Below are positions 46,116 to 54,842 of a stretch of DNA of 64,000 nt, in pieces. Origin of the DNA: UBA7455 sp026713185 (GTDB taxonomy: Bacteria > Pseudomonadota > Gammaproteobacteria > Pseudomonadales > Azotimanducaceae); the NCBI GenBank assembly GCA_963665785.1, contig OY762456.1, positions 3,782,001 through 3,846,000 on the forward strand. Direction: 5' to 3'. How positions within the stretch are numbered: position 1 is the first letter of the stretch; each line of letters begins with the position of its first letter. Position numbers and translations under genes: made by a program. The notes under the pieces were generated by a model. It saw only the letters and a program-made list of their open reading frames with translations, had not been told where the DNA came from and did no database searches.

Positions 46116-49100
46116 ATGACGGTAACGAATAAGCCATCGGCCACACTTGTCATCGGCTGCCATCGCTCCGGCACCAGCCTGATCACCCGGTGTCTGTCCG
46201 CTATGGGATTGACTCTGGCCGATGATCTCATCCCGGCGCAACCGGATAATCCAAGGGGATTCTGGGAAGATGCCGGTGTCACAGCCTTCAATGAATCGTT
46301 GTTGAACGCATTCCAATGCGACTGGAACTCCGTCAATTTTGCCAAGCTCGACAATATCAGGGGTCAGCGCGTTATCCGTTGGCGCGAAAAGGCTCGCGCA
46401 CTGATCCAGGACCACTACCCTGCTGACGGCAATTTTGTCATCAAGGATCCCAAATTCAGTCTGTTGATTCCATTCTGGCAGGAAGTCCTTGACGAACTTG
46501 AGATTGACACACGGTACCTGCTGACATACCGGCCACCCCTTTCGGTTGCCGCTTCCCTGAAAGCCAGGAACGGTTTCTCGCGGGAAAAATCAGTGTTGAT
46601 CTGGCTGGCTTATAACCATGCCTGTTTGAAATCCATACCACAGGACTCTCCTGTTTCCGTGGTCAGCTACGATTTATTCATGCAGCACCCCGTTGACCAG
46701 TGTGAGCGCATTCAGCGTCAACTGGGTATCGACAATGTGGACTGGCCATCCCTGTCGACATTCCTGAACGACTTTACGGACCCTTCACTGCGGCATCATC
46801 AAGCTGACGGGCAGGTTCCCTTACCCGGATTCACCAGGGGGCTGATGGCGCATCTGGAGCAACTCTGCCTTCTGGAAGATGTCCGGCCTGAACTGCGCAC
46901 CAGCAGACATGCTGTTGTAGATGAGGAACGCTTCAACCGCAAGCTTGGTGAATTTATCGCCGATGACCGGTTCAGGTTGAATCTAAGGCTCAGGGCACAG
47001 AATGAGCAATTCGAGCAGCGGGTCGTCGAATTGGCAGGATGGAAACGGGAAGCCGACAGGGTTGCCCGGGAACTCTCCAGCAATACGGAAAAATATGAGT
47101 CGCAGATTTCCCGGATGCTCACTGAACTGGCTGAAGCCAATAGTGCCTGGCAGCAGGAGGTCGACAGCCTGAATAGTCTGATGGTCGACAAGGATCAGTC
47201 CGCTCGGAGTGAACTCGACAGCCTGAACCAACTGCTGGAACAAAAAGAAGCTGCGTTCAATCAGGAACAGGAGCGTCTCAATGCCGAATTAGCTGAATCC
47301 AATAACGCATGGCAGCAGGAAGTCGACAACCTGAACAGCCTGATGGTCGACAAGGATCAGTCTGCCCGGACTGAACTCGATAGCCTGAACCAACTGCTGC
47401 AAGAAAAGGAGGCTGCGTTCAACCAGGAGCAGGAGCGTCTCAATGCCGAATTAGCTAAATCCAATAGCGCCTGGCAGCAGGAAGTCGACCAACTCAACAG
47501 CCTGATGCATGACAAGGATCAGTCCACCCAGAGTGAACTCGACAGCCTGAACCAACTGCTGGAAGAAAAGGAGGCTGCGTTCAACCAGGAACAGCAACGA
47601 CTCAATGCCGAATTAGCTGAATCCAATAGCGTCTGGCAGCAGGAAGTCGACCAACTCAACAGCCTGATGACTGACAAGGATCAGTCCGCCCAGAGTGAAC
47701 TCGACAGTCTGAACAAACTGCTGGAAGAAAAAGAAGCTGCGTTCAACCAGGAACAGCAACGACTCAATGCCGAATTAGCTGAATCCAATAGCGTCTGGCA
47801 GCAGGAAGTCGACCAACTCAACAGCCTGATGCATGACAAGGATCAGTCCACCCAGAGTGAACTCGACAGCCTGAACCAACTGCTGGAAGAAAAGGAGGCT
47901 GCGTTCAACCGGGAACAGCAGCGTCTCAATGCTGAACTGAACACCGCTAAAACTAAATGGCAGCAGGAAGTCTACAGCCTGAACAGCCTGATGATCGAGA
48001 AAGATCAGACCGCCCGGAGCGAACTCGACCAACTGAACCACCTGATGGAAGAAAAAGAAGCTACGTTCAATCAGGAGCAGCAGCGCCTTGATGCTGAACT
48101 GAACACCGCTAAAACTGAATGGCGGCAGGAAGTCGACAGCCTCAACAGCCTGATGAATGACAAGGATCAGTCTGCCCAGAGCGAATTTGATCGTCTGAAC
48201 GGACTGTTGATTGATAAAGATCAGTCTGCCCGGAGTGAATTCGACCGTCTGAACGGACTGTTGATTGATAAAGATCAGTCTGCCCAGAGTGAATTCGACC
48301 GTCTGAATCACCTGCTGGTAGAGAAAGAGACAGCGTTCAACCAGGAACAGCAGCGTCTCAATACCGAACTGGCGGAGGTCAGAAGATCTTACAGCTATCG
48401 TCTTGGTCGTTTCATTACATGGCCCGTTCGAAAACCATTTGTTTCACTCGTCCTGCCTCTGTTCAGAAACAGACACACGGTCAAACTCGCCCTGACGATG
48501 GCAGGTCAGGCGCTCCGCCACCCGCTCAACGGCTTGAAGCTGCTCAGCCTGCGCAGAATCAGAAATACAATGGTCATCGTTTATCGCCGTCCGGAACTGG
48601 GTATGCAGGTTTTTGGACATTACACGGATCAATTACAGGGGAAAAATCAACGGGCGCCTGCACTCACGGTATCGACAGGTACAGAAATCAAAGGGAAACC
48701 CGGCAAAATTTCACTGGCGTTTGAATTGCCGGAAGAACCCCTGGTGAGCGTAATCATCCCTGTCTATAATCAACTGGATTTTACCCTGGGCTGCCTGCAA
48801 TCAATTGCTGATCACAAGCCGGATTGTTCATTTGAAATCATCGTTGCTGATGACTGCTCGACCGACGACACCGGGGACGTCATCCCGCCCATATCCGGGA
48901 TAAGATATATTCGAAATCCCGAAAACATGGGGTTCATCCGATCCTGTAATCATGCTTCGGAACATGCCCGGGGTGAGTTTGTCTTTTTCCTGAACAACGA
49001 TACTCAGGTTACCGCAGGCTGGCTTGACAGTCTTGCAGCCGTCTTTGATCAGCACAGGGATGCCGGTATCGTCGGTTCGCGGTTACTGTTTCCTGATGGC

Positions 49101-50633
49101 AAATTGCAGGAAGCCGGCGGTATCGTCTGGGACGATGCCAGCGGATGGAACTTTGGACGTCTGGATGACCCCGAAAAACCGGAATACAACTATCTTAAAG
49201 AGGTGGATTATGTTTCCGGCGCAGCTTTAATGATCCGCAGATCGTTGCTGACCTCACTGGGCCGGTTTGATGAACGATTTGTGCCTGCTTATTACGAGGA
49301 TACCGATCTTGCATTTGCGGTCAGAAACGCCGGATACAAGGTCTTTATGCAACCGCGCTCGAATATCGTCCATTTCGAGGGTGTCACCAACGGGACCGAA
49401 ACTGGCAGTGGCATCAAACGTTATCAGGTTGAGAACCAGGGTAAATTTCTTGCAAAGTGGCAGAGCGTTTTGGCACGCGATCATTTTCCGAACGCGGAAA
49501 ACCTGTTCCTCGCCCGCGACAGATCGCGATTTAAAACGACAGTTCTGGTCGTGGACCACTATGTTCCTCATTACGACAGGGACGCTGGCAGCCGTTCCAC
49601 CTGGCAATATCTTCAATTGATGGTCAGCGCCGGATTCAACGTAAAATTCATCGGCGATAACTTTTTCCGGCATGAACCCTATGCCACAGAACTTGAAAAT
49701 ATGGGCATCGAGGTGTTGTGCGGCAATGACTATGCCCGGAACTGGCAACAGTGGATCATCGACAATGCGCCTGCCATTGATGTTATATACCTGCAGCGCC
49801 CGCATATTTCGGAAAACTACCTCCCGGTGATCAAACAATTGGAACACCGGCCCAGGATCATCTACTTTGGCCATGATCTGCACTTTCTGAGACTGGAACG
49901 TCAACATGAGGTAGGGCGCGATCCTCAACTCGCCAGTGAAGCGGCGCAGTGGAAACAGCGTGAGTTTGACATCTTCCATCAGGTTGATCTGGTCTATTAT
50001 CCCTCCGAAGTGGAAGTCTCCCGGATCAAACAGGAAATGCCACAGGTACGGGTCAAGGCCATTCCTCTCTATATCTTTGAGGAAGACGGGTCGGAGGTCT
50101 ACGATTCCGATGTCCGCAGGGATCTGCTGTTTGTCGGCGGCTTCAACCACACGCCTAATGTGGATGCCGTGAAGTGGTTCATCCAGAAGGTTTTTCCGCA
50201 GGTCACCGCCAGTCTGCCCGATGTAAAATTACACGTTGTCGGGTCCAATATGCCGGGCGATATTAATGACCTGGGTGGTGGCAATGTCATCATGCATGGT
50301 TTCCTGGAGGATGATCAACTGGATGCTTTGTATAGTTCCATTCGTGTTTGCGTGGTCCCGTTACGCTATGGGGCCGGCGTCAAGGGGAAAGTTCTGGAGT
50401 CCATGCACAAGGGGGTGCCTGTAGTGACGTCTGCCATTGGCGCAGAGGGTATTCCTGAGGCTGAGGTCTGCATGTGTGTGTCTTCGATTGATGATTACGG
50501 CGCCAGTGTTATCCGGCTTTATCAGGATCACGATGAACTCAACCGGATGTCCAATTCCGCCAGACTTCTTATCAGCGAACACTATTCGTTACAAACCGCC
50601 AGTGATGCCATCCTTGATGACTTTAGCCTCTAA
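46116..50633 (+). CDS. sulfotransferase / coiled-coil / dual glycosyltransferase fusion (1505 aa)
   Basis: Residues 1 to about 290 form a sulfotransferase-like domain (P-loop-like VIGCHRSGTSLITR, NFVIKDPKFSLLIPFW). Residues about 300-760 are a coiled coil made of seven 54-residue repeats. At about 870-1110 is a GT-A (GT2) domain: VSVIIPVYNQLDFTLGC, IVADDCSTDD, FFLNNDTQ, YYEDTDLAFAVRNAGYK. At about 1145-1500 is a GT-B (GT4) domain: VLVVDHYVPHYDRDAGS, DLLFVGGFNHTPNVDAVKWF, YGAGVKGKVLESMHKGVPVV. It probably builds and sulfates a surface glycan at the inner membrane face. No membrane helix is evident. It starts at ATG 46116. Confidence 0.85.
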   Translation: MTVTNKPSATLVIGCHRSGTSLITRCLSAMGLTLADDLIPAQPDNPRGFWEDAGVTAFNESLLNAFQCDWNSVNFAKLDNIRGQRVIRWREKARALIQDHYPADGNFVIKDPKFSLLIPFWQEVLDELEIDTRYLLTYRPPLSVAASLKARNGFSREKSVLIWLAYNHACLKSIPQDSPVSVVSYDLFMQHPVDQCERIQRQLGIDNVDWPSLSTFLNDFTDPSLRHHQADGQVPLPGFTRGLMAHLEQLCLLEDVRPELRTSRHAVVDEERFNRKLGEFIADDRFRLNLRLRAQNEQFEQRVVELAGWKREADRVARELSSNTEKYESQISRMLTELAEANSAWQQEVDSLNSLMVDKDQSARSELDSLNQLLEQKEAAFNQEQERLNAELAESNNAWQQEVDNLNSLMVDKDQSARTELDSLNQLLQEKEAAFNQEQERLNAELAKSNSAWQQEVDQLNSLMHDKDQSTQSELDSLNQLLEEKEAAFNQEQQRLNAELAESNSVWQQEVDQLNSLMTDKDQSAQSELDSLNKLLEEKEAAFNQEQQRLNAELAESNSVWQQEVDQLNSLMHDKDQSTQSELDSLNQLLEEKEAAFNREQQRLNAELNTAKTKWQQEVYSLNSLMIEKDQTARSELDQLNHLMEEKEATFNQEQQRLDAELNTAKTEWRQEVDSLNSLMNDKDQSAQSEFDRLNGLLIDKDQSARSEFDRLNGLLIDKDQSAQSEFDRLNHLLVEKETAFNQEQQRLNTELAEVRRSYSYRLGRFITWPVRKPFVSLVLPLFRNRHTVKLALTMAGQALRHPLNGLKLLSLRRIRNTMVIVYRRPELGMQVFGHYTDQLQGKNQRAPALTVSTGTEIKGKPGKISLAFELPEEPLVSVIIPVYNQLDFTLGCLQSIADHKPDCSFEIIVADDCSTDDTGDVIPPISGIRYIRNPENMGFIRSCNHASEHARGEFVFFLNNDTQVTAGWLDSLAAVFDQHRDAGIVGSRLLFPDGKLQEAGGIVWDDASGWNFGRLDDPEKPEYNYLKEVDYVSGAALMIRRSLLTSLGRFDERFVPAYYEDTDLAFAVRNAGYKVFMQPRSNIVHFEGVTNGTETGSGIKRYQVENQGKFLAKWQSVLARDHFPNAENLFLARDRSRFKTTVLVVDHYVPHYDRDAGSRSTWQYLQLMVSAGFNVKFIGDNFFRHEPYATELENMGIEVLCGNDYARNWQQWIIDNAPAIDVIYLQRPHISENYLPVIKQLEHRPRIIYFGHDLHFLRLERQHEVGRDPQLASEAAQWKQREFDIFHQVDLVYYPSEVEVSRIKQEMPQVRVKAIPLYIFEEDGSEVYDSDVRRDLLFVGGFNHTPNVDAVKWFIQKVFPQVTASLPDVKLHVVGSNMPGDINDLGGGNVIMHGFLEDDQLDALYSSIRVCVVPLRYGAGVKGKVLESMHKGVPVVTSAIGAEGIPEAEVCMCVSSIDDYGASVIRLYQDHDELNRMSNSARLLISEHYSLQTASDAILDDFSL
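47130..48376. repeat. 162-bp coding tandem repeat (7 units)
   Basis: Each unit encodes 54 residues, itself three 18-residue coiled-coil blocks (W-Q-Q-E-V-D-x-L-N-S-L-M, D-K-D-Q-S-x-x-S-E-L-D-S-L-N, E-K-E-A-A-F-N-Q-E-Q-x-R-L-N-A-E-L). Units 3-5 are nearly identical in DNA; the last has two extra middle blocks. Copy number probably varies between strains. Confidence 0.85.
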
Positions 50634-50672
50634 AATGGGGTCTAAAATGGGGTCAGGTCCATTTTTTTACTC
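50632..50672. repeat. inverted copy of the GACCCC/GGACCTGACCCC repeat
   Basis: AAAATGGGGTC occurs twice, the second continuing as AGGTCCATTTTTTT, i.e. the complement of the units that end the Rpn tails. It starts at the stop codon of the fusion glycosyltransferase gene and lies before a gene whose natural start appears lost. Confidence 0.6.
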
Positions 50673-50755
50673 GCCAACTCCGTTTGAGGGTGTTCTTTAT
50701 TCTGGGGGCGGTATGCTTGATTCGGGGTGTTCGCAGATGGCTTGGAGTCATTCTG

Positions 50756-51763
50756 TTGGCTGAGTACGCGATTCTTATCGTCCACTATAACTGTTGGGAT
50801 TATCTGCGGCGTTGTCTTATTTCGCTGCGGGAACAGACTGTCAGGGACTTCAGTCTGTATGTGTTGGATAACGGCAGTGACGAGCCCGTTCCCAATGACA
50901 TTCGCCAATGGCCTGGTCTGCATCTGATCGAGAGTGAGAAAAACCTGGGTTTTGCCGCTGGTTGCAACCTGTTGTTGCGGGAGGCTCGGGATTCAACCTG
51001 GTCACTGTTGCTCAATCCGGATGCTGCTGCAGATCCCTCGTGGTTCGAGAACATGGTGCGGGCTGGTGAACAATTTCCCGAGAACACGTTTTTCTGTTCC
51101 CGTCTGCTTAGTGAAGACAGACTGTCGCTGGATGGTGACGGCGACTGCTATCACTTCAGTGGACTGGTCTGGCGGCAAGGACATGGTAGGGCTGTACCTG
51201 ATAGTAAGGGTTACCAGGAAGTGTTTTCGGCCTGTGGCGCCGCCGCCATGTATCGTACATCGACAGTGCTGGAAGCCGGTGGGTTCGATGAGGATTTTTT
51301 CATGTATGTGGAAGATGTCGATCTGGGTTTCAGACTCAGGCTGCAAGGCGAAAGTTGTCTTCTGGCGCCTGACGCTGTCGTTACTCATGCCGGCGGTGTA
51401 TCCAGTGGTGGTCAAAGGAGCAGATTTGCAACCTACCACGGTCACCGGAACCTGGTCTGGTGTTATATCAAGAACATGCCGTCGAGTCTGCTGATACTAT
51501 CTTTACCCCTGCACCTGTTGATGACTATTATCGTTGTTATTCGCCTTGGTTTTCGCGGCCAACTGGCAACAGTGCTTGCCGCCAAAAGAGATGCATTAAA
51601 ATTGATCCCGTCAATGTGGCGGAAGCGACGGGAGATTCAGGCTGGTCGAAAGGTGTCGTTATTCGGCCTGTTATCGGTAATGCAGTTCATGCCCTGGATG
51701 AGTCGCTACACCGGGGGGAGGAAAAATCGCCTGGATTCTTCTCGTAATTCACCCATTAAATAG
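50756..51763 (+). CDS. GT2 family glycosyltransferase, rhamnosyltransferase-like (335 aa)
   Basis: GT-A motifs: EYAILIVHYNCWDYLRRCL, LYVLDNGSDEP, NLGFAAGCNLLLREA, LLLNPDAAADPSW (DxD-like) and FFMYVEDVDLGFRLRLQG, plus a C-terminal membrane-associated segment (LLILSLPLHLLMTIIVVIR). TTG 50756 is chosen because GGAG precedes it by 8 bp and the fold begins just after; the open frame to 50684 is repeat-derived. It is convergent with the next gene, overlapping 58 bp. Confidence 0.8.
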   Translation: MAEYAILIVHYNCWDYLRRCLISLREQTVRDFSLYVLDNGSDEPVPNDIRQWPGLHLIESEKNLGFAAGCNLLLREARDSTWSLLLNPDAAADPSWFENMVRAGEQFPENTFFCSRLLSEDRLSLDGDGDCYHFSGLVWRQGHGRAVPDSKGYQEVFSACGAAAMYRTSTVLEAGGFDEDFFMYVEDVDLGFRLRLQGESCLLAPDAVVTHAGGVSSGGQRSRFATYHGHRNLVWCYIKNMPSSLLILSLPLHLLMTIIVVIRLGFRGQLATVLAAKRDALKLIPSMWRKRREIQAGRKVSLFGLLSVMQFMPWMSRYTGGRKNRLDSSRNSPIK

Positions 51764-52617
51764 GGGGGGCTGGGAAATCCGATGAAGTCGAATTCCTGCC
51801 CTCGCAGCGCCGCATATTCAGCCTGATATTTTTTCCAGGGACTGTCGGCAACGGGAACATTGGTAGAAACTCCGCCGTGAAACTGGTGAAAAGTCGCCTC
51901 GCCAACAAGCATCACCGGCGAAATATCCGGATCGGTGGTAAATTTTCTAAACACATCCAGATTGACCAGTCCACCGCCCGGGGATTGAAACGCCTCGTCA
52001 AATCCACCGATGTCGAGAAGGGCTGATCGCGCGACGGAAAAACAATTGCTTTCATAAATGGGGTTGATGAAACCATCTTTGGATGACCCCGCCAGGCAGG
52101 CAATGTCGAACAACGAATATCCATTTTGCTGCCAGTCGACAGAGGCCAGCAGTTCATCCTCGATGTGTTGATCGTAACCCTCCTGCATTGCCTGATTCTG
52201 TCGAATCCTGCCCAGATGCATGCCGATGGTATACACCAGGGGACGTTTGAACAGCAGCGTCGCCCGCTGCATGTTCTGCAGAATTCCCGGCGACAGAATC
52301 CGCGCACCATCGACCAGGCAGGCCACCGTTTTTCCCCGGGCCATTTCGATACCGGTATTCATTGCCTGACATGGCGTCGGCAGTGATGTCTCAACAAACT
52401 GGTACCGGAAATTCCGCTGCAGCGATGTGACGTGGTTTTCATCCAGCGGTTCCTGTGAACCGGAGTCTATGACCAGCACTTCATAGTCATCCTCCGAAAT
52501 GCCTTGCTGGTATCGGGTCGTCAGTGAATACAGCGTCCGGGCTGCTTCCCGCCGCATATTATAAAAAATGACGACGACCGATATTTTTGGCCTGAGGGAT
52601 CTTCTAAGCAACGGCAC
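51706..52617 (-). CDS. GT2 family glycosyltransferase (303 aa)
   Basis: PKISVVVIFYNMRREAARTL, YEVLVIDSGSQEP, TPCQAMNTGIEMARGKTVAC and LVDGARILSPG (the DxD position reads D-G-A) indicate GT-A, family 2. The end (RRFFLPPV) overlaps the convergent GT2 gene. It follows the sulfotransferase gene with a 14-bp overlap, so the pair is one operon. Acceptor sugar unknown. Confidence 0.75.
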   Translation of the reverse strand: MPLLRRSLRPKISVVVIFYNMRREAARTLYSLTTRYQQGISEDDYEVLVIDSGSQEPLDENHVTSLQRNFRYQFVETSLPTPCQAMNTGIEMARGKTVACLVDGARILSPGILQNMQRATLLFKRPLVYTIGMHLGRIRQNQAMQEGYDQHIEDELLASVDWQQNGYSLFDIACLAGSSKDGFINPIYESNCFSVARSALLDIGGFDEAFQSPGGGLVNLDVFRKFTTDPDISPVMLVGEATFHQFHGGVSTNVPVADSPWKKYQAEYAALRGQEFDFIGFPSPPYLMGELREESRRFFLPPV

Positions 52618-53314
52618 TGTTCAATTCCTGAAATACCATCGACACTTCATCGGTCATTATGCAGTTATCTTCATTAATTTCTGTCTGGTGCCGCAGTGAG
52701 GAATCAAAGAAGTCCGGCGGTGCTTCCGATGTTAACCCAAGACGTTCCAGTTTCTGCTGTACATCCTTGAGATAGTCGGATTCCGCCATGTCGAAATCAA
52801 CCACGGGAAAGTGGTGGTGTTGCCGCAATTTCAACATTAAACGATTGTATGTCAGCCACAGGGCAATCCCTTCTTCAATGGATTTCCGGTCCCTCTTTGC
52901 AATTGACTGAGCCACCAGGAAGGGATGTCGAAAAGTGCCGATAAATTCCATCGGACCGATCCCTTCCTGCCAGAATGGCAGGGTCAACATGACCCTGGGG
53001 TCCTTGAATCCCCACCAGATATCCGCCCGCTGGCTGATCTCTTCGATAATCCGGTCCCTCCGGTCTATCAATTCTACATTCCAGTGACGGACTTCTACCG
53101 GACGGTCCCAGTTTCCACCATTGCAGGTCAGCACATCATTGTTCAATGCCTGAATGCCGGCATGTTCGCGATTGCCTCTCCGATTGTAGGGGTTTTCCGT
53201 AAAGACCTCTCCCAACTCCACGCCGTACTGCTGCACGATACCCGTCAGGCAACTCGTTCCGCTGCGATGCATACCCAGAATGCAAAGGCACTTTTTGCCA
53301 ACCGGATGCGGCAT
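52604..53314 (-). CDS. sulfotransferase-family protein (236 aa)
   Basis: CLCILGMHRSGTSCLTGIVQ is the 5'-phosphosulfate loop of PAPS sulfotransferases; WWGFKDPRVMLTLPFWQ and FIGTFRHPFLVAQSIAKRD supply the 3'-phosphate-binding Arg/Ser region. It resembles the N-terminal domain of the 1505-aa fusion. It is likely cytosolic, transferring sulfate to a polysaccharide precursor. Confidence 0.75.
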   Translation of the reverse strand: MPHPVGKKCLCILGMHRSGTSCLTGIVQQYGVELGEVFTENPYNRRGNREHAGIQALNNDVLTCNGGNWDRPVEVRHWNVELIDRRDRIIEEISQRADIWWGFKDPRVMLTLPFWQEGIGPMEFIGTFRHPFLVAQSIAKRDRKSIEEGIALWLTYNRLMLKLRQHHHFPVVDFDMAESDYLKDVQQKLERLGLTSEAPPDFFDSSLRHQTEINEDNCIMTDEVSMVFQELNSAVA

Positions 53315-53464
53315 TGGGGTTTGTTCTCCAGGTCAATGGGGACTTTATGGTACCAGAACTGCAAGGTGGGTTGGTGAACGTCGTTTTATTCAAGACTGGA
53401 TATTTGATGGTAATTAACGACACCATAGTGGACAATCTGGTGACTGCCCTGAGGAGACCGAGGC

Positions 53465-53626
53465 GTGACGTATATACCGGCTGATGCCTTGGAATTGCTA
53501 CGAGTGGGTACTGGCCAGCCCAACGCCGAATTCCGTGAGGATCAGGAAGAATCTATCAGGCATATCGTGATTGGGGATGGTCAGGTGTGGCCATTGGTAC
53601 TTGCACAGGTGGGAAGCTCACGATGA
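53465..53626 (+). pseudogene. RecQ-like helicase collapsed by an internal deletion (53 aa)
   Basis: GTG 53465, after GAGGAG, opens IPADALELLRVGTGQPNAEF and REDQEESIRHIV, the N-terminus of RecQ-family helicases of the RecQ/DprA pair type. It then runs straight into GDGQVWPLVLAQVGSSR, which resembles their last residues. The stop overlaps the DprA-like ATG (ATGA), as expected for the native 3' end. The whole helicase core is missing without loss of frame, leaving a translatable minigene. Confidence 0.6.
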
Positions 53627-54624
53627 ATGAGACACTTTCCCTAAACACTAAAGCGATTTTGTTGTTAACCGCACCTTTGATCTTTGGCCGTGGTAAAGGT
53701 GAGAAACCAACCGATCTGCTTACACCCGGGGAATACACGAAACTCGCACTTTATCTCCATGAAACCGGTAGGCAGCCTGCTGAGTTACTGAGTTCGGACG
53801 CGGATAAACTTCTCAAAGATTGTCATCACATACTTAATTATGGTCGACTCAAGCGTTTGTTAACTCGAGGGTTCCTGTTGAGTCAGGCAGTCGAGCGTTG
53901 GCAGTCACGGGCAATTTGGGTGGTGAGCCGCAGCGATGATGGCTATCCGCAAAGGCTTAAAACACGACTAAAAAAAGCTTCACCGAACTTGCTGTATGGC
54001 TGTGGAGACAGGAAAATTCTCAATAGCGGTGGATTGGCGGTTGTAGGCTCACGCAACGTGAATGACTCATTGATCGAGTATACTCAGGAAATAGGACGTC
54101 TCGCGGCAAAGGCTCGACAAACTGTCGTCTCAGGTGCTGCCAGGGGTATTGATCGTGCAGCCATGACTGGCGCATTGGAAGCAGGTAGCAAAGTCACTGG
54201 TGTACTGGTCAATAACCTCGAACAAACAGTCATGACACGCGAACATCGAAACCTGCTGTTAGAACAACGACTCGTATTGATTTCACCCTATGATCCGAAT
54301 GCAGGATTCAACGCGGGGCATGCAATGCAACGTAACAAAGTAATCTATGCCTTGGCGGATGCGGCTTTGGTAGTGAACACAGACATTAATAAGGGTGGAA
54401 CTTGGGCCGGCGCAACAGAGCAACTCGAGAAGCTGCATCTGGTCCCTGTCTATGTGCGATCGACAGGTGTACCATCCGATGGTCTTGATGCATTGAAAGC
54501 AAAGGGAGCAATGCCTTGGCCTAATCCTGAAGATGAGGATGACTTTGATGCCATCTTGAAGTCCGACACCCCCAATCCGCCTACTCTTCCAATCCAAAAT
54601 CATCTGCAGTTTGATACTCTGTAG
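53623..54624 (+). CDS. DprA-like Rossmann-fold protein (333 aa)
   Basis: The DprA/LOG core reads LAVVGSRNVNDSLIEYTQEI, TVVSGAARGIDRAAMTGALE, YDPNAGFNAGHAMQRNKVIY and NTDINKGGTWAGATEQL. Instead of a usual winged-helix C-terminus it ends in an acidic tail. ATG 53623 is chosen over 53587 because it overlaps the RecQ stop. DprA proper loads RecA on incoming DNA. Paralogues next to RecQ-like helicases occur in accessory loci and may act in defence (inference). Confidence 0.75.
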   Translation: MNETLSLNTKAILLLTAPLIFGRGKGEKPTDLLTPGEYTKLALYLHETGRQPAELLSSDADKLLKDCHHILNYGRLKRLLTRGFLLSQAVERWQSRAIWVVSRSDDGYPQRLKTRLKKASPNLLYGCGDRKILNSGGLAVVGSRNVNDSLIEYTQEIGRLAAKARQTVVSGAARGIDRAAMTGALEAGSKVTGVLVNNLEQTVMTREHRNLLLEQRLVLISPYDPNAGFNAGHAMQRNKVIYALADAALVVNTDINKGGTWAGATEQLEKLHLVPVYVRSTGVPSDGLDALKAKGAMPWPNPEDEDDFDAILKSDTPNPPTLPIQNHLQFDTL

Positions 54625-54842
54625 AAACCCGTGAAGTCGAAGTTCCGGGCAGGTGTACATCGGAGTAACAAGTAACAATAACTCGAACTCTTAGTCCCGA
54701 CGAGGATCTGGTGAGATAGTAATTTACAAATTATCTATATTTATTATAGTAATTAACGTATAGTTACAATTTTGATATATTTATTTACATATCTTAACAA
54801 TAATATTATAGTTAATTTCAATCAACATAACGCTTACAAAGT
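54625..54842. promoter_or_regulatory. very AT-rich spacer before the Fic gene
   Basis: From about 54715 to 54835 the sequence is over 80% A/T, with ATTATAGTAATTAAC and ATTATAGTTAATTT as related direct motifs. This is what a regulated promoter or a silenced, acquired gene border would look like. No exact -35/-10 pair stands out. Confidence 0.4.
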
